A stretch of DNA of 64,000 nucleotides from Candidatus Pelagibacter communis (lineage in GTDB: Bacteria > Pseudomonadota > Alphaproteobacteria > Pelagibacterales > Pelagibacteraceae), in contig NZ_CVSB01000029.1 of the NCBI RefSeq assembly GCF_001179845.1, positions 1-64,000 of the forward strand. The letters are read 5' to 3'. This document shows positions 1 through 11,513 of this stretch, piece by piece (the stretch's first letter is position 1; each line of letters starts with the position of its first letter). The notes beneath the pieces are model-generated. The model was not told the DNA's origin and made no database searches. It saw only the letters and a program-made list of their open reading frames with translations. The position numbers were made by a program, and so were the translations under genes.

Positions 1-1155
1 CTATGTATGGACATAATTAAAGAAGAGAGCAAAGATACTTTTGTAAAACATCAAGATGGTCTTCCATCCCCGAAGGAAATTTGTTCAGTATTAGATGATT
101 ATGTAATTGGTCAAGCTCATGCAAAGAAAGTATTATCTGTTGCAGTACACAATCATTACAAAAGATTAAATTATGAAAGCAAAACAAGTAAAAATGTTGA
201 GCTATCTAAATCCAATATACTTTTAGTGGGTCCCACAGGTTGTGGAAAAACATTGCTTGCACAAACCCTTGCTAGAATTCTAGACGTTCCATTTACAATG
301 GCTGATGCAACTACTCTAACAGAAGCAGGTTATGTTGGAGAGGATGTTGAAAATATTATTTTAAAATTGTTGCAAGCATCTGACTATAATGTTGAAAAAG
401 CTCAAAGAGGAATAGTTTATATTGATGAGGTTGATAAAATAAGCAGAAAATCTGAAAACCCATCGATTACAAGAGATGTTTCTGGTGAAGGTGTTCAGCA
501 AGCTCTTCTTAAAATAATGGAAGGTACAGTCGCAAGTGTTCCACCTCAAGGAGGTAGAAAACATCCTCAACAAGAATTTTTACAAGTAGATACAACAAAT
601 ATTTTGTTTATTTGTGGTGGTGCTTTTGCAGGACTTGATAAAATTATTTCTCAAAGAGACAAGGGAACATCAATTGGTTTTGGTGCAGATGTTAAAAATA
701 CTCAAGATAAGAAAACTGGTGAATGGATGAAAGGTTTAGAGCCAGAAGATTTATTAAAATTTGGATTAATTCCAGAATTTATTGGAAGACTTCCAATGAT
801 TGCAACACTTGAAGATTTAGATGAAAAATCTTTAATAAAAATATTACAAGAACCCAAAAATTCTTTAACAAAGCAATATCAAGAGCTGTTTAAATTGGAT
901 GGTGCTAAACTAACATTTAAAGAAAATGCCCTAAAAGAAATAGCGCAAAAAGCTATTAGCAAAAAAACTGGAGCAAGAGGTTTAAGATCGATTCTAGAAA
1001 ACATTTTATTGAAAACAATGTACGATCTTCCGAGTCAAGATAATATTGAAGAAGTTATTGTTGATGCTGGTGCTGCAAAAGGACAATCGCAACCAATCTT
1101 AGTTCATGCTAAAGGTGACAATAAATCTAAGTCAAATAAGACTACAGCGGCTTAA
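1..1155 (+). CDS. clpX: ClpX, ATP-dependent unfoldase of ClpXP (5' end cut off by window edge)
   Basis: ClpX unfolds tagged proteins in the cytoplasm and feeds them to the ClpP protease. The reading frame is open from base 1: the codons before the first ATG (position 7) read Leu-Cys and continue the family's LCxDII end of the N-terminal zinc-binding domain. The gene therefore starts upstream of this window, and the ATG at 7 is internal. Seen in the fragment: Walker A GPTGCGKT near visible residue 77, the GYVGEDV pore-side motif, Walker [11 protein letters not shown], and the C-terminal [10 protein letters not shown] sensor-2 region. The visible 384 codons match ClpX minus its zinc finger. It lies 60 nt upstream of lon, the usual clpX-lon order. 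Confidence 0.97.
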   Translation, partial: LCMDIIKEESKDTFVKHQDGLPSPKEICSVLDDYVIGQAHAKKVLSVAVHNHYKRLNYESKTSKNVELSKSNILLVGPTGCGKTLLAQTLARILDVPFTMADATTLTEAGYVGEDVENIILKLLQASDYNVEKAQRGIVYIDEVDKISRKSENPSITRDVSGEGVQQALLKIMEGTVASVPPQGGRKHPQQEFLQVDTTNILFICGGAFAGLDKIISQRDKGTSIGFGADVKNTQDKKTGEWMKGLEPEDLLKFGLIPEFIGRLPMIATLEDLDEKSLIKILQEPKNSLTKQYQELFKLDGAKLTFKENALKEIAQKAISKKTGARGLRSILENILLKTMYDLPSQDNIEEVIVDAGAAKGQSQPILVHAKGDNKSKSNKTTAA

Positions 1156-1215
1156 TATCCTTAATAAGTAATAAATACCTATTGCATTATAAAATATAAT
1201 ATCCATATTATTCGT

Positions 1216-3594
1216 ATGGACGTCAAAATTTCACTGCCCTTACTCCCATTGAGAGACATTGTAGTCTTTCCAAGTATGGTGATCCCTTTATTTGTAGGAA
1301 GAGATAAATCTATTTCAGCACTTAATGAAGTGATGAAAAAAGATAAAAAAATTATTTTAGTAACTCAAAAAAATTCAGAAATTGACGATCCTAAAAAAAC
1401 AGACGTATTTATGTATGGTTGTGAAGGAAGCATTTTACAACTATTAAAGCTTCCTGACGGAACTGTTAAAGTTTTAGTTGAAGGTATTAAAAGAGTAAAA
1501 ATTTTAGACTTTAAGGATAACGAAAAGTTTATAACATGTGATTACACACACTATAACGATGTTTCACCTAAAGATGAGGATTTATTTCCTTTAGCTGCTA
1601 CAGCTTTAAGAAGATTAGAAAAATTAACATCTATAAATAAAAAAATTTCTAATGAAACCATAAATACAATTAAACAATTAAAAGACCCTTCGCAAATTGC
1701 AGATAATATTGCATCTCATATAACAGCTACTATTTCTGAAAAACAGCAAATTTTTGAAACAGTCGATGTAAAGAAAAGATTAAACGCCATTATTAAAATA
1801 ATGGAAAATGAAACGAGTATTATTGGTGTTGAAAAAAGAATTAGGGGCAGAGTTAAAACCCAGATGGAAAAAACACAAAGAGAGTATTATTTAAATGAGC
1901 AACTTAAAGCTATTCAAAAAGAACTTGGTGAAATCGAAGATGGTAAAGATGAAACAACTAGTCTAAATAAAGCAATTACAAAAGCAAAGATGCCAAAAGA
2001 GGTAGAGAAGAAATGCTTACAAGAATTAAAGAAATTAAAAAATATGAGTCCGATGTCTGCAGAGGCAACAGTTGTGAGAAATTATTTAGATTGGATGACT
2101 GAACTGCCATGGCATAAAAAAAGCGAAGTAGATATAGATTTAAAGAAAGCTCTAGATATTCTTGATAAAGACCACTTTGGATTAGAAAAAGTTAAAGAGA
2201 GAATAATAGAATTTTTAGCGGTTCAAAAAAGAATGGAAAAAATTAAAGGACCAATTTTATGTTTAGTTGGACCTCCAGGTGTTGGAAAAACTTCTTTAGG
2301 AAAATCAATTGCAAAAGCTACAAATAGGGAATTTGTTAGAATGTCAGTTGGTGGAATGAGAGATGAAGCAGAAATACGTGGACACAGAAGAACATATATC
2401 GGATCTCTCCCAGGTAAAATTATTCAGATGATGAAAAAAGCAGGGACTAAAAATCCGTTAATTTTGTTAGATGAAATAGATAAAATAGGAAATGATTATA
2501 GAGGTGATCCATCTTCAGCTTTACTAGAAGCCTTAGATCCTGAACAGAATACAACATTCAATGATCATTATTTAGAAGTTGATTATGATTTATCAGATGT
2601 GATGTTTGTAACAACTGCTAATACTTTAAATATTTTACCTCCTTTGCTGGATAGAATGGAAGTAATTAGATTGGCAGGTTACACAGAAGATGAAAAAATT
2701 AGTATCGCAAACAAATATTTATTACCAAAACAAATTAAAGATAACGGCGTTAAAGAAAAAGAAATGAAGCTGGATGATGATATTATAAAAGAAGTCATTA
2801 GAGGATATACAAAAGAGTCAGGTGTAAGAAATCTAGAAAGAGAAATTTCTAAACTAGCAAGAAAGGTTGTTAAAAAAATCGTAGCTGGTGAAGAAAAAGA
2901 AGTTGGAATTAATAATAAAAATTTAGCTGATTTTTTAGGTGTTCCTAAATTTAATTTTGGAGAATTAGAGACTGAGAATAGAGTAGGTATAGTAACAGGA
3001 TTAGCTTGGACTGAGTATGGTGGAGAAATTTTAAAAATTGAGACTGTTACAATGCCAGGAAAAGGAAGAATGCAAATTACCGGTAAATTAGGTGATGTCA
3101 TGCAAGAATCTGTTAAAGCCGCAAAATCTTTTGTAAGATCAAAATGTTTAGAATATGGAATTATTCCTCCTATTTTTGAGAAAAAAGATTTTCATATCCA
3201 TGTTCCTGAAGGAGCAACACCAAAAGACGGTCCATCAGCTGGTATCGGCATGGTAACTTCAATTGTTTCATCGATAACAAACATTCCTGTAAGAAAAGAT
3301 GTTGCTATGACCGGTGAAGTAACTTTAACAGGCCAAGTATTGCCAATTGGTGGTTTGAAAGAAAAATTATTAGCAGCGCACAGAGCTGGAATAAAAGAAG
3401 TTTTAATTCCTAAAGAAAACGAAAAAGATCTAGTTGATATGCCTAAGAAAATTATAGATGATATAAAAATCACGCCTGTTGAATATGCTGATCAGGTTAT
3501 AAAAATAGCTTTGACAAAAGAACTTAAACCAACAGAGTGGGTTGAGGTCGATATGTCTAAAAAAGACGATAAATCTCAAGCTAGTATTCAATAA
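1216..3594 (+). CDS. lon: Lon ATP-dependent serine protease
   Basis: Lon degrades misfolded and regulatory proteins in the cytoplasm. At 792 aa it is full length for the family. The N-terminal LON substrate-binding domain begins LPLLPLRDIVVFPSMV. The AAA+ domain has Walker A GPPGVGKTS from residue 352 and Walker B NPLILLDEIDKIG. The C-terminal protease domain carries the catalytic Ser674 in PKDGPSAG and Lys717 in GGLKEKLL, the expected 43 residues apart. The 60-nt gap from clpX contains a TATAAT-like hexamer at 1195-1200 but no good -35 element, so lon may be read from clpX, from its own promoter, or from both. Confidence 0.98.
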   Translation: MDVKISLPLLPLRDIVVFPSMVIPLFVGRDKSISALNEVMKKDKKIILVTQKNSEIDDPKKTDVFMYGCEGSILQLLKLPDGTVKVLVEGIKRVKILDFKDNEKFITCDYTHYNDVSPKDEDLFPLAATALRRLEKLTSINKKISNETINTIKQLKDPSQIADNIASHITATISEKQQIFETVDVKKRLNAIIKIMENETSIIGVEKRIRGRVKTQMEKTQREYYLNEQLKAIQKELGEIEDGKDETTSLNKAITKAKMPKEVEKKCLQELKKLKNMSPMSAEATVVRNYLDWMTELPWHKKSEVDIDLKKALDILDKDHFGLEKVKERIIEFLAVQKRMEKIKGPILCLVGPPGVGKTSLGKSIAKATNREFVRMSVGGMRDEAEIRGHRRTYIGSLPGKIIQMMKKAGTKNPLILLDEIDKIGNDYRGDPSSALLEALDPEQNTTFNDHYLEVDYDLSDVMFVTTANTLNILPPLLDRMEVIRLAGYTEDEKISIANKYLLPKQIKDNGVKEKEMKLDDDIIKEVIRGYTKESGVRNLEREISKLARKVVKKIVAGEEKEVGINNKNLADFLGVPKFNFGELETENRVGIVTGLAWTEYGGEILKIETVTMPGKGRMQITGKLGDVMQESVKAAKSFVRSKCLEYGIIPPIFEKKDFHIHVPEGATPKDGPSAGIGMVTSIVSSITNIPVRKDVAMTGEVTLTGQVLPIGGLKEKLLAAHRAGIKEVLIPKENEKDLVDMPKKIIDDIKITPVEYADQVIKIALTKELKPTEWVEVDMSKKDDKSQASIQ

Positions 3595-3601
3595 TAATTA
3601 A

Positions 3602-3630
3602 TTTACATTATATAAGTGTTGATGTAATAA
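3602..3630 (+). promoter_or_regulatory. Possible promoter of the tRNA-Val/tRNA-Asp pair
   Basis: TTTACA (3602-3607) matches the -35 consensus at five of six positions. After a 17-nt spacer comes the weak -10 candidate TAATAA (3625-3630), 13 nt before tRNA-Val. The -10 match is poor and the region is AT-rich, so this is only a candidate. Confidence 0.3.
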
Positions 3631-3643
3631 GTAGCCTTGTTTT

Positions 3644-3719
3644 GGGCGGTTAGCTCAGTTGGTAGAGCATCTCGTTTACACCGAGGGGGTCAAAGGTTCG
3701 AGTCCTTTACTGCCCACCA
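3644..3719 (+). tRNA. tRNA-Val (anticodon TAC)
   Basis: The 76-nt cloverleaf was read by hand. Acceptor stem GGGCGGT pairs with ACTGCCC. The D arm contains TAGCTCAGTTGGTAGAGC. The anticodon stem TCTCG/CGAGG encloses the loop TTTACAC with anticodon TAC. The T arm contains GGTTCGAGTCC. The 3' CCA is encoded. It lies 12 nt upstream of tRNA-Asp, so the two are probably processed from one transcript. Confidence 0.95.
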
Positions 3720-3731
3720 AAACTTCAAAGT

Positions 3732-3808
3732 GGGGGTGTAGCTCAGTTGGTTAGAGCGATCGCCTGTCACGCGATAGGTCGAGGGTTCGAGTCCCTTCAC
3801 TCCCGCCA
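3732..3808 (+). tRNA. tRNA-Asp (anticodon GTC)
   Basis: The 77-nt cloverleaf has acceptor stem GGGGGTG pairing with CACTCCC (one G-T pair), a D arm with TAGCTCAGTTGGTTAGAGC, the anticodon GTC in a CTGTCAC loop, a T arm with GGGTTCGAGTCCC, and an encoded CCA after discriminator G. It follows tRNA-Val and precedes the complex I operon by 87 nt. Confidence 0.95.
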
Positions 3809-3895
3809 CTTTTTCGCATTTTTCGATGTTAATATTAATAAAAATGTGACGTATCAGCCCTTCAACAACAGATAAAAACTGATATATAGATTTCC

Positions 3896-4264
3896 ATGTT
3901 ATCTGATTTTTTAAAAGATTACCTACCAATAATAATATTTTTAGTTTTAGCTCTTGGGTTAAGTTGTGCTTTTGTGGTTGTAAACTTTATTCTATCACCT
4001 AAAAAACCTGATCCTGAAAAACTTTCAGCTTATGAGTGTGGTTTTGAACCTTTCGAGGATTCAAGAATGGAATTTGATGTGAGATTTTATTTAGTTGCAA
4101 TTCTATTTATTATTTTTGATTTAGAGATAGCATTTTTATTTCCATGGGCAATATCTCTTGGAAATATTGGATTATTAGGTTTTTCATCAATGATGATTTT
4201 TTTGTTCATTCTTACAATAGGTTTTATTTATGAATGGAAAAAAGGTGCTTTAGACTGGGAATAA
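3896..4264 (+). CDS. nuoA: NADH-quinone oxidoreductase subunit A
   Basis: Small membrane subunit of respiratory complex I, at the junction of the peripheral and membrane arms. The 122 aa carry three predicted membrane helices (about residues 10-32, 64-85 and 92-115). The conserved loop [14 protein letters not shown] between helices 1 and 2 is typical of NuoA, as is the acidic [12 protein letters not shown] segment in helix 2. First gene of the complex I operon. The 87 nt upstream (after tRNA-Asp) presumably hold the operon promoter, but I could not identify convincing -35 and -10 boxes. Confidence 0.97.
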   Translation: MLSDFLKDYLPIIIFLVLALGLSCAFVVVNFILSPKKPDPEKLSAYECGFEPFEDSRMEFDVRFYLVAILFIIFDLEIAFLFPWAISLGNIGLLGFSSMMIFLFILTIGFIYEWKKGALDWE

Positions 4265-4279
4265 AAATTATAAACCACA

Positions 4280-4795
4280 ATGAATAATAAAATAGATCAA
4301 GTTCCTGAGGAATTTAAACAACTTGCAGAAGATTTTAGTAAGAATGGTTTTATAACTACATCACTTGATAATTTAATTAACTGGTCAAGATCAGGATCAC
4401 TTCATTGGATGACTTTTGGATTAGCTTGTTGTGCCGTAGAAATGATGCAAACAGCTATGCCGAGATATGATTTAGAAAGATTTGGAGCAGCTCCAAGGGG
4501 TTCCCCTAGACAATCAGATGTTATGATAGTTGCAGGAACTTTAACAAATAAAATGGCGCCAGCTTTAAGAAAAGTTTACGACCAGATGCCTGAACCAAGA
4601 TATGTGATTTCAATGGGTAGTTGCGCAAATGGAGGTGGATATTATCATTATTCATATTCAGTTGTTAGAGGTTGTGATCGAATTGTTCCAGTAGATGTTT
4701 ATGTGCCAGGATGTCCTCCATCAGCAGAAGCACTGTTATATGGAATACTGCAACTACAAAAAAAAATTAGAAAAAAAGGATCTTTTATTAGATAG
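4280..4795 (+). CDS. nuoB: NADH-quinone oxidoreductase subunit B (N2 cluster subunit)
   Basis: Peripheral-arm subunit that binds the terminal [4Fe-4S] cluster N2, which passes electrons to quinone. The cluster ligands are visible: the tandem cysteines in [10 protein letters not shown], a cysteine in [10 protein letters not shown] and the last in [11 protein letters not shown]. At 171 aa it has the usual length. It starts 15 nt after nuoA, the largest gap in the entire nuoA-to-dnaE run. Confidence 0.98.
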   Translation: MNNKIDQVPEEFKQLAEDFSKNGFITTSLDNLINWSRSGSLHWMTFGLACCAVEMMQTAMPRYDLERFGAAPRGSPRQSDVMIVAGTLTNKMAPALRKVYDQMPEPRYVISMGSCANGGGYYHYSYSVVRGCDRIVPVDVYVPGCPPSAEALLYGILQLQKKIRKKGSFIR

Positions 4796-4797
4796 TT

Positions 4798-5403
4798 ATG
4801 AAAAGTTTAGAAGATCTAGAAAAAAAAATTAATTCTGAGTTAACTACCAAAATTAACAACACAGAAATTAAACATAACCAAATTTATATTGAAACAGATA
4901 AGGAAGACATTATTGATGTCGCTATTTTTTTAAAAACAAATCAAGATACTAAATTTAGGCAACTAATAGATTTAACAGTAGTTGACTACCCAGAACAAAA
5001 TCAAAGGTTTGAGGTAGTATACTTGTTTTTAAGCCATGAATTTAATCAAAGATTGATTGTAAAATATTCAATTGCTGAAAATGAAGTTATTCCGTCATTA
5101 ACTAGTATTTTTCCATCAGCAAACTGGATGGAGAGAGAGGTTTTTGATATGTATGGGGTATCTTTCAAGGATCATCCAGATCTTAGAAGAATACTAACTG
5201 ATTATGGATTTGAAGGCCATCCATTAAGAAAAGATTTTCCTTTAACGGGTCACTCAGAAGTTAGATATAGCGAAGATCAAAAAAAAGTGATTAGCGAACC
5301 AGTAAAGCTTGAACAAAATTATAGAAATTTCGATTACGAAAGTCCTTGGGAAGGAACAAAATACATTAAAGAAGAAATTGAGAATAATGACAAAAAAAAT
5401 TAA
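4798..5403 (+). CDS. nuoC: NADH-quinone oxidoreductase subunit C
   Basis: Peripheral-arm 30-kDa subunit of complex I, 201 aa. The family signature is visible in the stretch [20 protein letters not shown] and in the following [19 protein letters not shown], near residues 110-150. NuoC is separate from NuoD here, as in alphaproteobacteria and mitochondria and unlike the E. coli NuoCD fusion. The 3' end overlaps the nuoD start by 17 nt, which suggests translational coupling. Confidence 0.97.
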   Translation: MKSLEDLEKKINSELTTKINNTEIKHNQIYIETDKEDIIDVAIFLKTNQDTKFRQLIDLTVVDYPEQNQRFEVVYLFLSHEFNQRLIVKYSIAENEVIPSLTSIFPSANWMEREVFDMYGVSFKDHPDLRRILTDYGFEGHPLRKDFPLTGHSEVRYSEDQKKVISEPVKLEQNYRNFDYESPWEGTKYIKEEIENNDKKN

Positions 5404-6562
5404 AAATTTAAATTTAAATTTTGGCCCTCAACATCCTGCAGCCCATGGTGTTCTTAGATTAATTCTAGAGCTTGATGGAGAGGTGGTAGAGAAGGCAGAT
5501 CCTCACATCGGTTTACTTCATAGAGGAACAGAAAAACTCATAGAAAACAAAACTTATATGCAGGCAGTTCCTTATTTTGATCGATTAGATTATGTCGCTC
5601 CAATGAATCAGGAACATGCTTTCGCACTAGCTGTCGAAAAAATACTTAAAATAGATGTACCAATTAGAGCGCAATACATAAGAGTTATATTTTGCGAAAT
5701 TGGGAGAATCTTAAGTCATATTTTAAACGTTACAACTCAAGCTCTTGATGTAGGAGCATTAACACCTTCTCTTTGGGGTTTCGAGGAAAGGGAAACTCTA
5801 ATGACATTTTATGAGAGAGCTTCAGGGTCAAGACTTCATGCAAATTATTTTAGAGCAGGAGGTGTTCATCAAGATTTGCCAAAAGGTTTAGAAGAAGATA
5901 TTGCAAAATTTTGTGAAACGTTTCCGAAAATAATTAACGATTTAGAAAGTTTGTTAACTGATAATAGAATTTTTAAACAAAGAAATGTCGATATAGGAGT
6001 AGTTACAAAAGAAGATGCATTAGATTATTCTTTTTCAGGAGTTATGATTAGAGGCTCAGGAGTTCCATGGGATTTAAGAAAATCTCAACCTTATGATTGT
6101 TATGAAAGTTTAGATTTTAAAATTCCAGTTGGAAAAAACGGAGATTGTTACGATAGGTATTTATGTAGAATTGAGGAAATGAAAGAAAGTGTTTCAATTA
6201 TCAAACAATGTCTTGCTAAAATGGAAAAGGGTCCAATTAAATCATTAGACGGTAAGATTAGCCCTCCACCTAAGGCAGAAATTAAACAATCAATGGAAGC
6301 TTTAATACATCATTTTAAACTTTTCACAGAGGGATACAGAGTTCCAAAAGATGAAATTTATACTGCTGTTGAGGCACCAAAAGGAGAATTTGGTGTTTAC
6401 TTGATATCTGACGGATCAAGCAAACCTTACAAATGTAAAATAAGAGCACCAGGATTTTCACATTTACAATCGATGGATTATTTAATTAAAGGTCATATGC
6501 TAGCAGATGTTCCTGCGGTATTAGGTTCTTTAGATATTGTTTTTGGTGAGGTAGACAGATGA
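5387..6562 (+). CDS. nuoD: NADH-quinone oxidoreductase subunit D (quinone-site subunit)
   Basis: 49-kDa subunit that forms the quinone pocket together with NuoB. I chose the ATG at 5387 because the protein then starts [21 protein letters not shown], like other alphaproteobacterial NuoD. An in-frame ATG at 5309 would add 26 residues lying inside nuoC and unlike the family. The resulting protein is 391 aa. Conserved segments seen: [41 protein letters not shown] and the C-terminal DIVFGEVDR. It overlaps nuoC by 17 nt and nuoE by 4 nt (ATGA). Confidence 0.96.
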   Translation: MTKKIKNLNLNFGPQHPAAHGVLRLILELDGEVVEKADPHIGLLHRGTEKLIENKTYMQAVPYFDRLDYVAPMNQEHAFALAVEKILKIDVPIRAQYIRVIFCEIGRILSHILNVTTQALDVGALTPSLWGFEERETLMTFYERASGSRLHANYFRAGGVHQDLPKGLEEDIAKFCETFPKIINDLESLLTDNRIFKQRNVDIGVVTKEDALDYSFSGVMIRGSGVPWDLRKSQPYDCYESLDFKIPVGKNGDCYDRYLCRIEEMKESVSIIKQCLAKMEKGPIKSLDGKISPPPKAEIKQSMEALIHHFKLFTEGYRVPKDEIYTAVEAPKGEFGVYLISDGSSKPYKCKIRAPGFSHLQSMDYLIKGHMLADVPAVLGSLDIVFGEVDR

Positions 6563-7167
6563 GCTTAAGAAGACCCGCTAAAGATCAACCAGAAAGTTTT
6601 GAATTTAATGCTTCATCATTAGAAGCAGCAAAAGTTATTGTAGCAAAATATCCTGAAGGTAAACAACAAAGTGCTGTAATGGCTTTACTTTATATTGCTC
6701 AAAAGCAAAATAATAATTGGATACCATTAGCTGCAATGAAGTACATCGCTAAGTTTTTAGATATGCCTTATATTAAAGTTTATGAGGTAGCCACTTTTTA
6801 TACAATGTATAATTTAGCTCCTGTAGGCAAATACTTTGTTCAAGTATGCACCACAACACCATGTATGATAAGAGGTGCAAATCAATTAGTTGAGGCTTGT
6901 AAAGAAAAAATTTCTGAAAACGAATGTGAATTATCAAATGATAAAAGCTGTTCTTGGATGGAAGTTGAATGTTTGGGGGCATGTGTCAATGCTCCAATGA
7001 TGCAAATTAATGATGACTATTATGAAGATTTAGATAAACAAAAAACTTTAGATATTTTAGATAAAATTTTAAATGGAGAAACCCCAAAACCTGGTTCGTA
7101 TAGAGGAAGAGTTAATAATGAACCAGAAAATAACAGGAAAACCTTAATGGATTTAAAAAATGCTTAA
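6559..7167 (+). CDS. nuoE: NADH-quinone oxidoreductase subunit E
   Basis: 24-kDa subunit of the NADH dehydrogenase module, carrying a thioredoxin-like [2Fe-2S] cluster (N1a). The cluster cysteines are in [12 protein letters not shown] and in [13 protein letters not shown]. The family segment [13 protein letters not shown] lies just before. At 202 aa it is a little longer than the E. coli protein (166 aa), with an Asn/Lys-rich C-terminal tail. It overlaps nuoD by 4 nt and nuoF by 8 nt. Confidence 0.97.
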   Translation: MSLRRPAKDQPESFEFNASSLEAAKVIVAKYPEGKQQSAVMALLYIAQKQNNNWIPLAAMKYIAKFLDMPYIKVYEVATFYTMYNLAPVGKYFVQVCTTTPCMIRGANQLVEACKEKISENECELSNDKSCSWMEVECLGACVNAPMMQINDDYYEDLDKQKTLDILDKILNGETPKPGSYRGRVNNEPENNRKTLMDLKNA

Positions 7168-8491
7168 AGATCAAGATAGAATTTTTCAGAATTTATATAA
7201 TGACAAAGGCTCAGATGTATCTTCATCACAAGAGAGAGGTGATTGGGTAAATACAAAAGAAATTACTGACAAAGGAAGAGACTGGATAATTAATGAAATT
7301 AAAGAATCTCAACTAAGAGGTCGAGGTGGCGCAGGATTTCCTACTGGTTTAAAATGGTCATTTGCGCCAAAAGAAGTTGGATCTAGGCCACATTACTTAG
7401 TTATTAACGGCGATGAGTCTGAACCAGGAACTTGCAAAGATAGAGACATTTTAAGATTTGAACCTCACAAATTAATAGAAGGTTGTTTAATAGCATCTTA
7501 TGCAGTGCAAGCACATGTTTGTTATATTTACATAAGAGGAGAATATTTTGTTGATGGTCAAAAACTTCAAGCAGCAATAGATGAAGCTTATGAAAAAAAA
7601 TTGTTAGGTAAAAATGCAGCTGGTACAGGATGGGATTTAGATATTTATATTCATTACGGAGCTGGTGCATATATTTGTGGTGAAGAGACTGCACTACTTG
7701 AAAGTTTAGAAGGTAAAAAAGGTCAACCTAGATTAAAACCACCTTTCCCGGCTTTGATAGGCCTGTATGGATGTCCTACAATAATTAATAATGTTGAGAC
7801 AATTGCAGTGGTTCCAACTATTTTAAGAAGAGGAGCCAAGTGGTTTGCTTCTTTAGGAAGAGAAAAAAATACTGGAACCAAAATTTTTTGTATTTCTGGA
7901 AATGTAAACAATCCTTGTAATGTTGAAGAAGAAATGAGTATTCCTTTAAAAGAATTAATAGAAGTTCATGCTGGAGGTGTAATTGGTGGATGGGAAAATT
8001 TGCAGGCTGTGATACCTGGAGGTTCTTCAATGCCACTAATACCGAAAGAAAGGTGTGAAACTTTAAAAATGGACTTTGATGCATGTGTTGAAGAAAAAAG
8101 TGGACTTGGTACAGCTGGTATTGTGGTTATTAACAAAGATCAGGACATAATTAAATGTATGGCAAGGATTGCAAGATTTTACAAACATGAGAGTTGTGGT
8201 CAATGTACACCTTGTAGAGAAGGTTCTGGTTGGATGTGGAGAATGCTTGAAAGAATGGCAAAAGGTGATGCAACGAAGGATGAAGTAGATATGTTAGGTG
8301 ATGTTACAAATCAAATTGCAGGACATACTATTTGTGCTTTTGGAGAAGGCTCATCATGGCCAGTTCAAGGATTGCTTAGACACTTTAAAAAAGAAATTGA
8401 GAAAAGAAACAATTTGGATCCTATTGTTCAAAAGAAAAACAATATTCCATATTTGGTAGATCAACATTTATTGGATAAAAAAAATGCTTAA
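7160..8491 (+). CDS. nuoF: NADH-quinone oxidoreductase subunit F (NADH and FMN binding)
   Basis: 51-kDa subunit where NADH is oxidised. The NADH/FMN site motifs are clear: [13 protein letters not shown] near residue 54, then [14 protein letters not shown], and [19 protein letters not shown]. The [4Fe-4S] cluster N3 ligands are in [12 protein letters not shown], with a further cysteine in [10 protein letters not shown]. At 443 aa the length is normal. It overlaps nuoE and nuoG by 8 nt each. Confidence 0.98.
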   Translation: MLKDQDRIFQNLYNDKGSDVSSSQERGDWVNTKEITDKGRDWIINEIKESQLRGRGGAGFPTGLKWSFAPKEVGSRPHYLVINGDESEPGTCKDRDILRFEPHKLIEGCLIASYAVQAHVCYIYIRGEYFVDGQKLQAAIDEAYEKKLLGKNAAGTGWDLDIYIHYGAGAYICGEETALLESLEGKKGQPRLKPPFPALIGLYGCPTIINNVETIAVVPTILRRGAKWFASLGREKNTGTKIFCISGNVNNPCNVEEEMSIPLKELIEVHAGGVIGGWENLQAVIPGGSSMPLIPKERCETLKMDFDACVEEKSGLGTAGIVVINKDQDIIKCMARIARFYKHESCGQCTPCREGSGWMWRMLERMAKGDATKDEVDMLGDVTNQIAGHTICAFGEGSSWPVQGLLRHFKKEIEKRNNLDPIVQKKNNIPYLVDQHLLDKKNA

Positions 8492-10511
8492 ATTAAAAGT
8501 AAATGAAATAGAAGTAGAAGTCGAAGAAGGTTTAACTGTACTTCAAGCTTGCGAAAAAGCTGGAGTTGAAATTCCAAGATTTTGTTACCATGAAAAATTA
8601 TCTATCGCAGGTAACTGCAGAATGTGTTTAGTTGAAATGGAAAAATCTCCTAAACCAATTGCTTCATGTGCTATGCCAGCTGCTGAGGGCATGAATATTA
8701 AAACAAATACTGCTTTAGTAGAAAAAGCTCGTAAGGGAGTGATGGAATTTTTATTAGCTAACCATCCCCTAGATTGTCCAGTATGTGATCAAGGTGGTGA
8801 ATGCGATCTTCAAGATCAATCAATGTACTATGGAGTAGACAAATCAAGATTTAAAGAAAATAAAAGAGCTGTTCCTGAAAAAAATATGGGACCTTTAATT
8901 AAAACTCAAATGACAAGATGTATTCACTGTACGAGATGTGTGAGATTTGCAACGGAAGTTGCTGGAGTTCCAGAGCTTGGTGCTATTGGAAGAGGTGAAG
9001 ATATGCAAATTACAACTTATCTAGAGCAATCAATGCAATCCGAATTGTCTGCAAACGTTGTAGATTTATGTCCTGTAGGAGCCCTAACTTCAAAACCTTA
9101 TGTATTCGAAGCTAGACCATGGGAACTAAAAAAAACTGAAACAATTGATGTAATGGATGCAATTGGATCAAATGTCAGAGTAGATACATATGATTGGGAA
9201 GTCAAAAGAGTACTTCCAATTATTAATGAAGATATCAATGAGGAATGGATCTCAGACAAAACAAGATATGCTTGCGATGGTCTTCTACATCAAAGGTTAG
9301 ATACTCCATTTATCAAATACAATGGTAAATTTGAAAAGGCCTCATGGGATGAAGTGTATAAAATAATTAAATCTAAATTTGAAAACACATCTAAAGAAAA
9401 AATATGTGGTTTTGTTGGTGATTTAACCAATATGGAGACTAGTTATATTTTTAAAGAATTTTTTGATCGAACAATTGATACTAAAAATTACGAGTCAAGA
9501 TCTGATAATAGATTTATAAATACTTCAAAAAGAGAAAACTATTTATTTAATTCTTCTATAAATGGTATTGAAGAAGCAGATTTAATTTTTATAGCAGGTG
9601 CAAACCCAAGATATGAAGCAACTATTTTAAATGCTAGAATTAGAAAAGCTTATTTAAACAACAATACAAAAATAATTTCACTTAATGATGTTGGTGATTT
9701 AACTTATCCTTATCAAAGTTTAGATGGTCAAACTCAAACTTTAAATAATATTCTTGAAGGAAATCATGACATATCTAAAGAAATTGTTAATTCAAAAAAA
9801 CCAATAATTATCATTGGTGAGTCTCTACTTAGATTGAAGTCTTCAGAATTTTTATTTAATAAAACAAAAGAATTTTTATTAAAAAATAATAAAATTTCAG
9901 ATGAATGGAACTCTTTAAATATTTTATCAACTGATGCAGCAACAGTAGGAAATATTGATCTTGGAATAATTAATAATGAAAATAATTTAATAAGTGATTT
10001 AAAAGAACATAAATTTGATATTGTTTATCTTATAGGTCAAGACAATTTAGAATTTGATAAAAAAAATGAATTCATAATTTATCAAGGTAGTCATGGTGAC
10101 AAAGGTGCTGAATCTGCTGATATTATTTTACCAGGCGCTGCTTATACTGAACAAGACGGATACTATACTAATTTAGAAGGGAAAGTCCAAAAAGCTTTCA
10201 AAGCATCATATCCCCCTGGTGAAGCAAAAGAAGATTGGCAAATAATTAATGAATTAGCTGAATTTATGAATAATAGAAAATTATTTAATGACAGAGATGA
10301 ATTAGAAAGTAGCATGTTTAATTATTTAAATTTGCAAAAAGAAAAACAAGTGGATGACCAAAATAATTCTCCTAAAGAATTTCAAAATGAAAATTTAACA
10401 ATTAACGTAAAAGATTATTATTTTTCAAACGTTATTGCCAGATCATCAAAAACAATGGTTGAATGTAATAATTCTAAATTAAATTTAAAATCAACAGGTA
10501 CAGAAGGTTAA
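8484..10511 (+). CDS. nuoG: NADH-quinone oxidoreductase subunit G
   Basis: 75-kDa peripheral-arm subunit that holds several Fe-S clusters in the electron chain from FMN to quinone. Cysteine motifs seen in order: the N-terminal 2Fe-2S domain ([21 protein letters not shown]), the His/Cys ligand stretch [17 protein letters not shown], and [11 protein letters not shown], with a later cysteine in VDLCPVGAL. The C-terminal half is a degenerate molybdopterin-oxidoreductase fold and holds [16 protein letters not shown]-like sequence around residues 540-560. At 675 aa it is close to the alphaproteobacterial length. The last 60 residues are Asn-rich and poorly conserved. Confidence 0.97.
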   Translation: MLKLKVNEIEVEVEEGLTVLQACEKAGVEIPRFCYHEKLSIAGNCRMCLVEMEKSPKPIASCAMPAAEGMNIKTNTALVEKARKGVMEFLLANHPLDCPVCDQGGECDLQDQSMYYGVDKSRFKENKRAVPEKNMGPLIKTQMTRCIHCTRCVRFATEVAGVPELGAIGRGEDMQITTYLEQSMQSELSANVVDLCPVGALTSKPYVFEARPWELKKTETIDVMDAIGSNVRVDTYDWEVKRVLPIINEDINEEWISDKTRYACDGLLHQRLDTPFIKYNGKFEKASWDEVYKIIKSKFENTSKEKICGFVGDLTNMETSYIFKEFFDRTIDTKNYESRSDNRFINTSKRENYLFNSSINGIEEADLIFIAGANPRYEATILNARIRKAYLNNNTKIISLNDVGDLTYPYQSLDGQTQTLNNILEGNHDISKEIVNSKKPIIIIGESLLRLKSSEFLFNKTKEFLLKNNKISDEWNSLNILSTDAATVGNIDLGIINNENNLISDLKEHKFDIVYLIGQDNLEFDKKNEFIIYQGSHGDKGAESADIILPGAAYTEQDGYYTNLEGKVQKAFKASYPPGEAKEDWQIINELAEFMNNRKLFNDRDELESSMFNYLNLQKEKQVDDQNNSPKEFQNENLTINVKDYYFSNVIARSSKTMVECNNSKLNLKSTGTEG

Positions 10512-10512
10512 T

Positions 10513-11511
10513 ATGGAATACTTGAGTATAGTTTTTCAAGAAGTTTATAAGATTTTATTTTTATTAGTTCCTGTTCTTGTTTCAGTGGCAATGATAGTTT
10601 GGCTTGATAGAAGGGTTTGGGCTTTTGTTCAAAAAAGACAAGGGCCTAATGTTGTTGGTCCATTTGGCTTATTACAATCATTAGCTGATGCTTTAAAATA
10701 TATATTTAAAGAAATCATTATTCCATCTAGTTCGAATAAAGTAATTTTTATACTGGCTCCTATAGTCACTATGACTTTAGCTTTAATCGCTTGGGCTGTA
10801 ATCCCTTTTAGTGCAACACAGGTTTTAGCTGATATTAATGTTGGAATTCTTTACTTATTTGCTGTTTCTTCATTAGGAGTCTATGGAATAATAATGGGTG
10901 GATGGGCCTCAAATTCCAAGTATCCTTTTCTTGGAGCAATTCGTTCTGCAGCACAAATGGTATCTTATGAAGTTTCAATTGGGGTAATAATTATAAATGT
11001 TTTACTTTGTGTGGGTTCGTTGAATTTAAACGACATCGTGATTGCTCAACAAAATATGTGGTTTGTAATTCCATTATTTCCAATGTTTGTAATCTTCTTT
11101 ATTTCTGCTTTAGCTGAAACTAATAGACCACCTTTTGATTTACCAGAGGCAGAGGCAGAATTGGTTGCAGGGTACCAAACAGAATATTCAGGAATGATGT
11201 ATGCAATGTTTTGGTTAGGCGAGTATGCAAATATTTTATTAATGTGTGCAATGGGAGCAATACTATTTTTAGGTGGCTGGATGTCCCCAATTGATGTTTA
11301 TCCATTTACGTTAGTACCAGGTGCAATATGGTTAATATTAAAAATTCTTCTTTTATTCATCCTTTTTGCTTTAGTTAAGGCGATAGTACCTAGATACAGA
11401 TACGATCAATTAATGAGACTTGGTTGGAAAGTTTTCCTTCCTCTTTCTTTAACTTGGGTGGTATTAACGGCTAGCTATTTATTTTATTTTAACCTTTTAC
11501 CAGTAAATTAA
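10513..11511 (+). CDS. nuoH: NADH-quinone oxidoreductase subunit H
   Basis: Membrane-arm subunit that completes the quinone entry site and links electron transfer to proton pumping. About eight hydrophobic helices are visible over 332 aa. Conserved loops include [43 protein letters not shown] and the acidic [21 protein letters not shown], which is the NuoH signature near residue 200. It starts one base after the nuoG stop codon. Confidence 0.97.
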   Translation: MEYLSIVFQEVYKILFLLVPVLVSVAMIVWLDRRVWAFVQKRQGPNVVGPFGLLQSLADALKYIFKEIIIPSSSNKVIFILAPIVTMTLALIAWAVIPFSATQVLADINVGILYLFAVSSLGVYGIIMGGWASNSKYPFLGAIRSAAQMVSYEVSIGVIIINVLLCVGSLNLNDIVIAQQNMWFVIPLFPMFVIFFISALAETNRPPFDLPEAEAELVAGYQTEYSGMMYAMFWLGEYANILLMCAMGAILFLGGWMSPIDVYPFTLVPGAIWLILKILLLFILFALVKAIVPRYRYDQLMRLGWKVFLPLSLTWVVLTASYLFYFNLLPVN

Positions 11512-11513
11512 TT

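Noticed and set aside
1182-1200. TTGCAT and TATAAT as a lon promoter
   Set aside because: The two hexamers are only 7 nt apart, and the correct distance upstream of TATAAT has no -35-like sequence.
2679-3101. 140-codon minus-strand frame opposite lon
   Set aside because: Antisense shadow of a highly conserved gene, with no supporting signal.
3690-3929. A 79-codon open frame on the minus strand over both tRNA genes and the nuoA start, with a GLEPSTYRV-like peptide
   Set aside because: This is the familiar false protein produced by reading antisense to tRNA genes. The tRNA cloverleaves explain the sequence.
5309-5386. Longer nuoD starting at the upstream ATG at 5309
   Set aside because: The extra 26 residues lie within nuoC and do not resemble NuoD N-termini, whereas starting at 5387 gives the family pattern.
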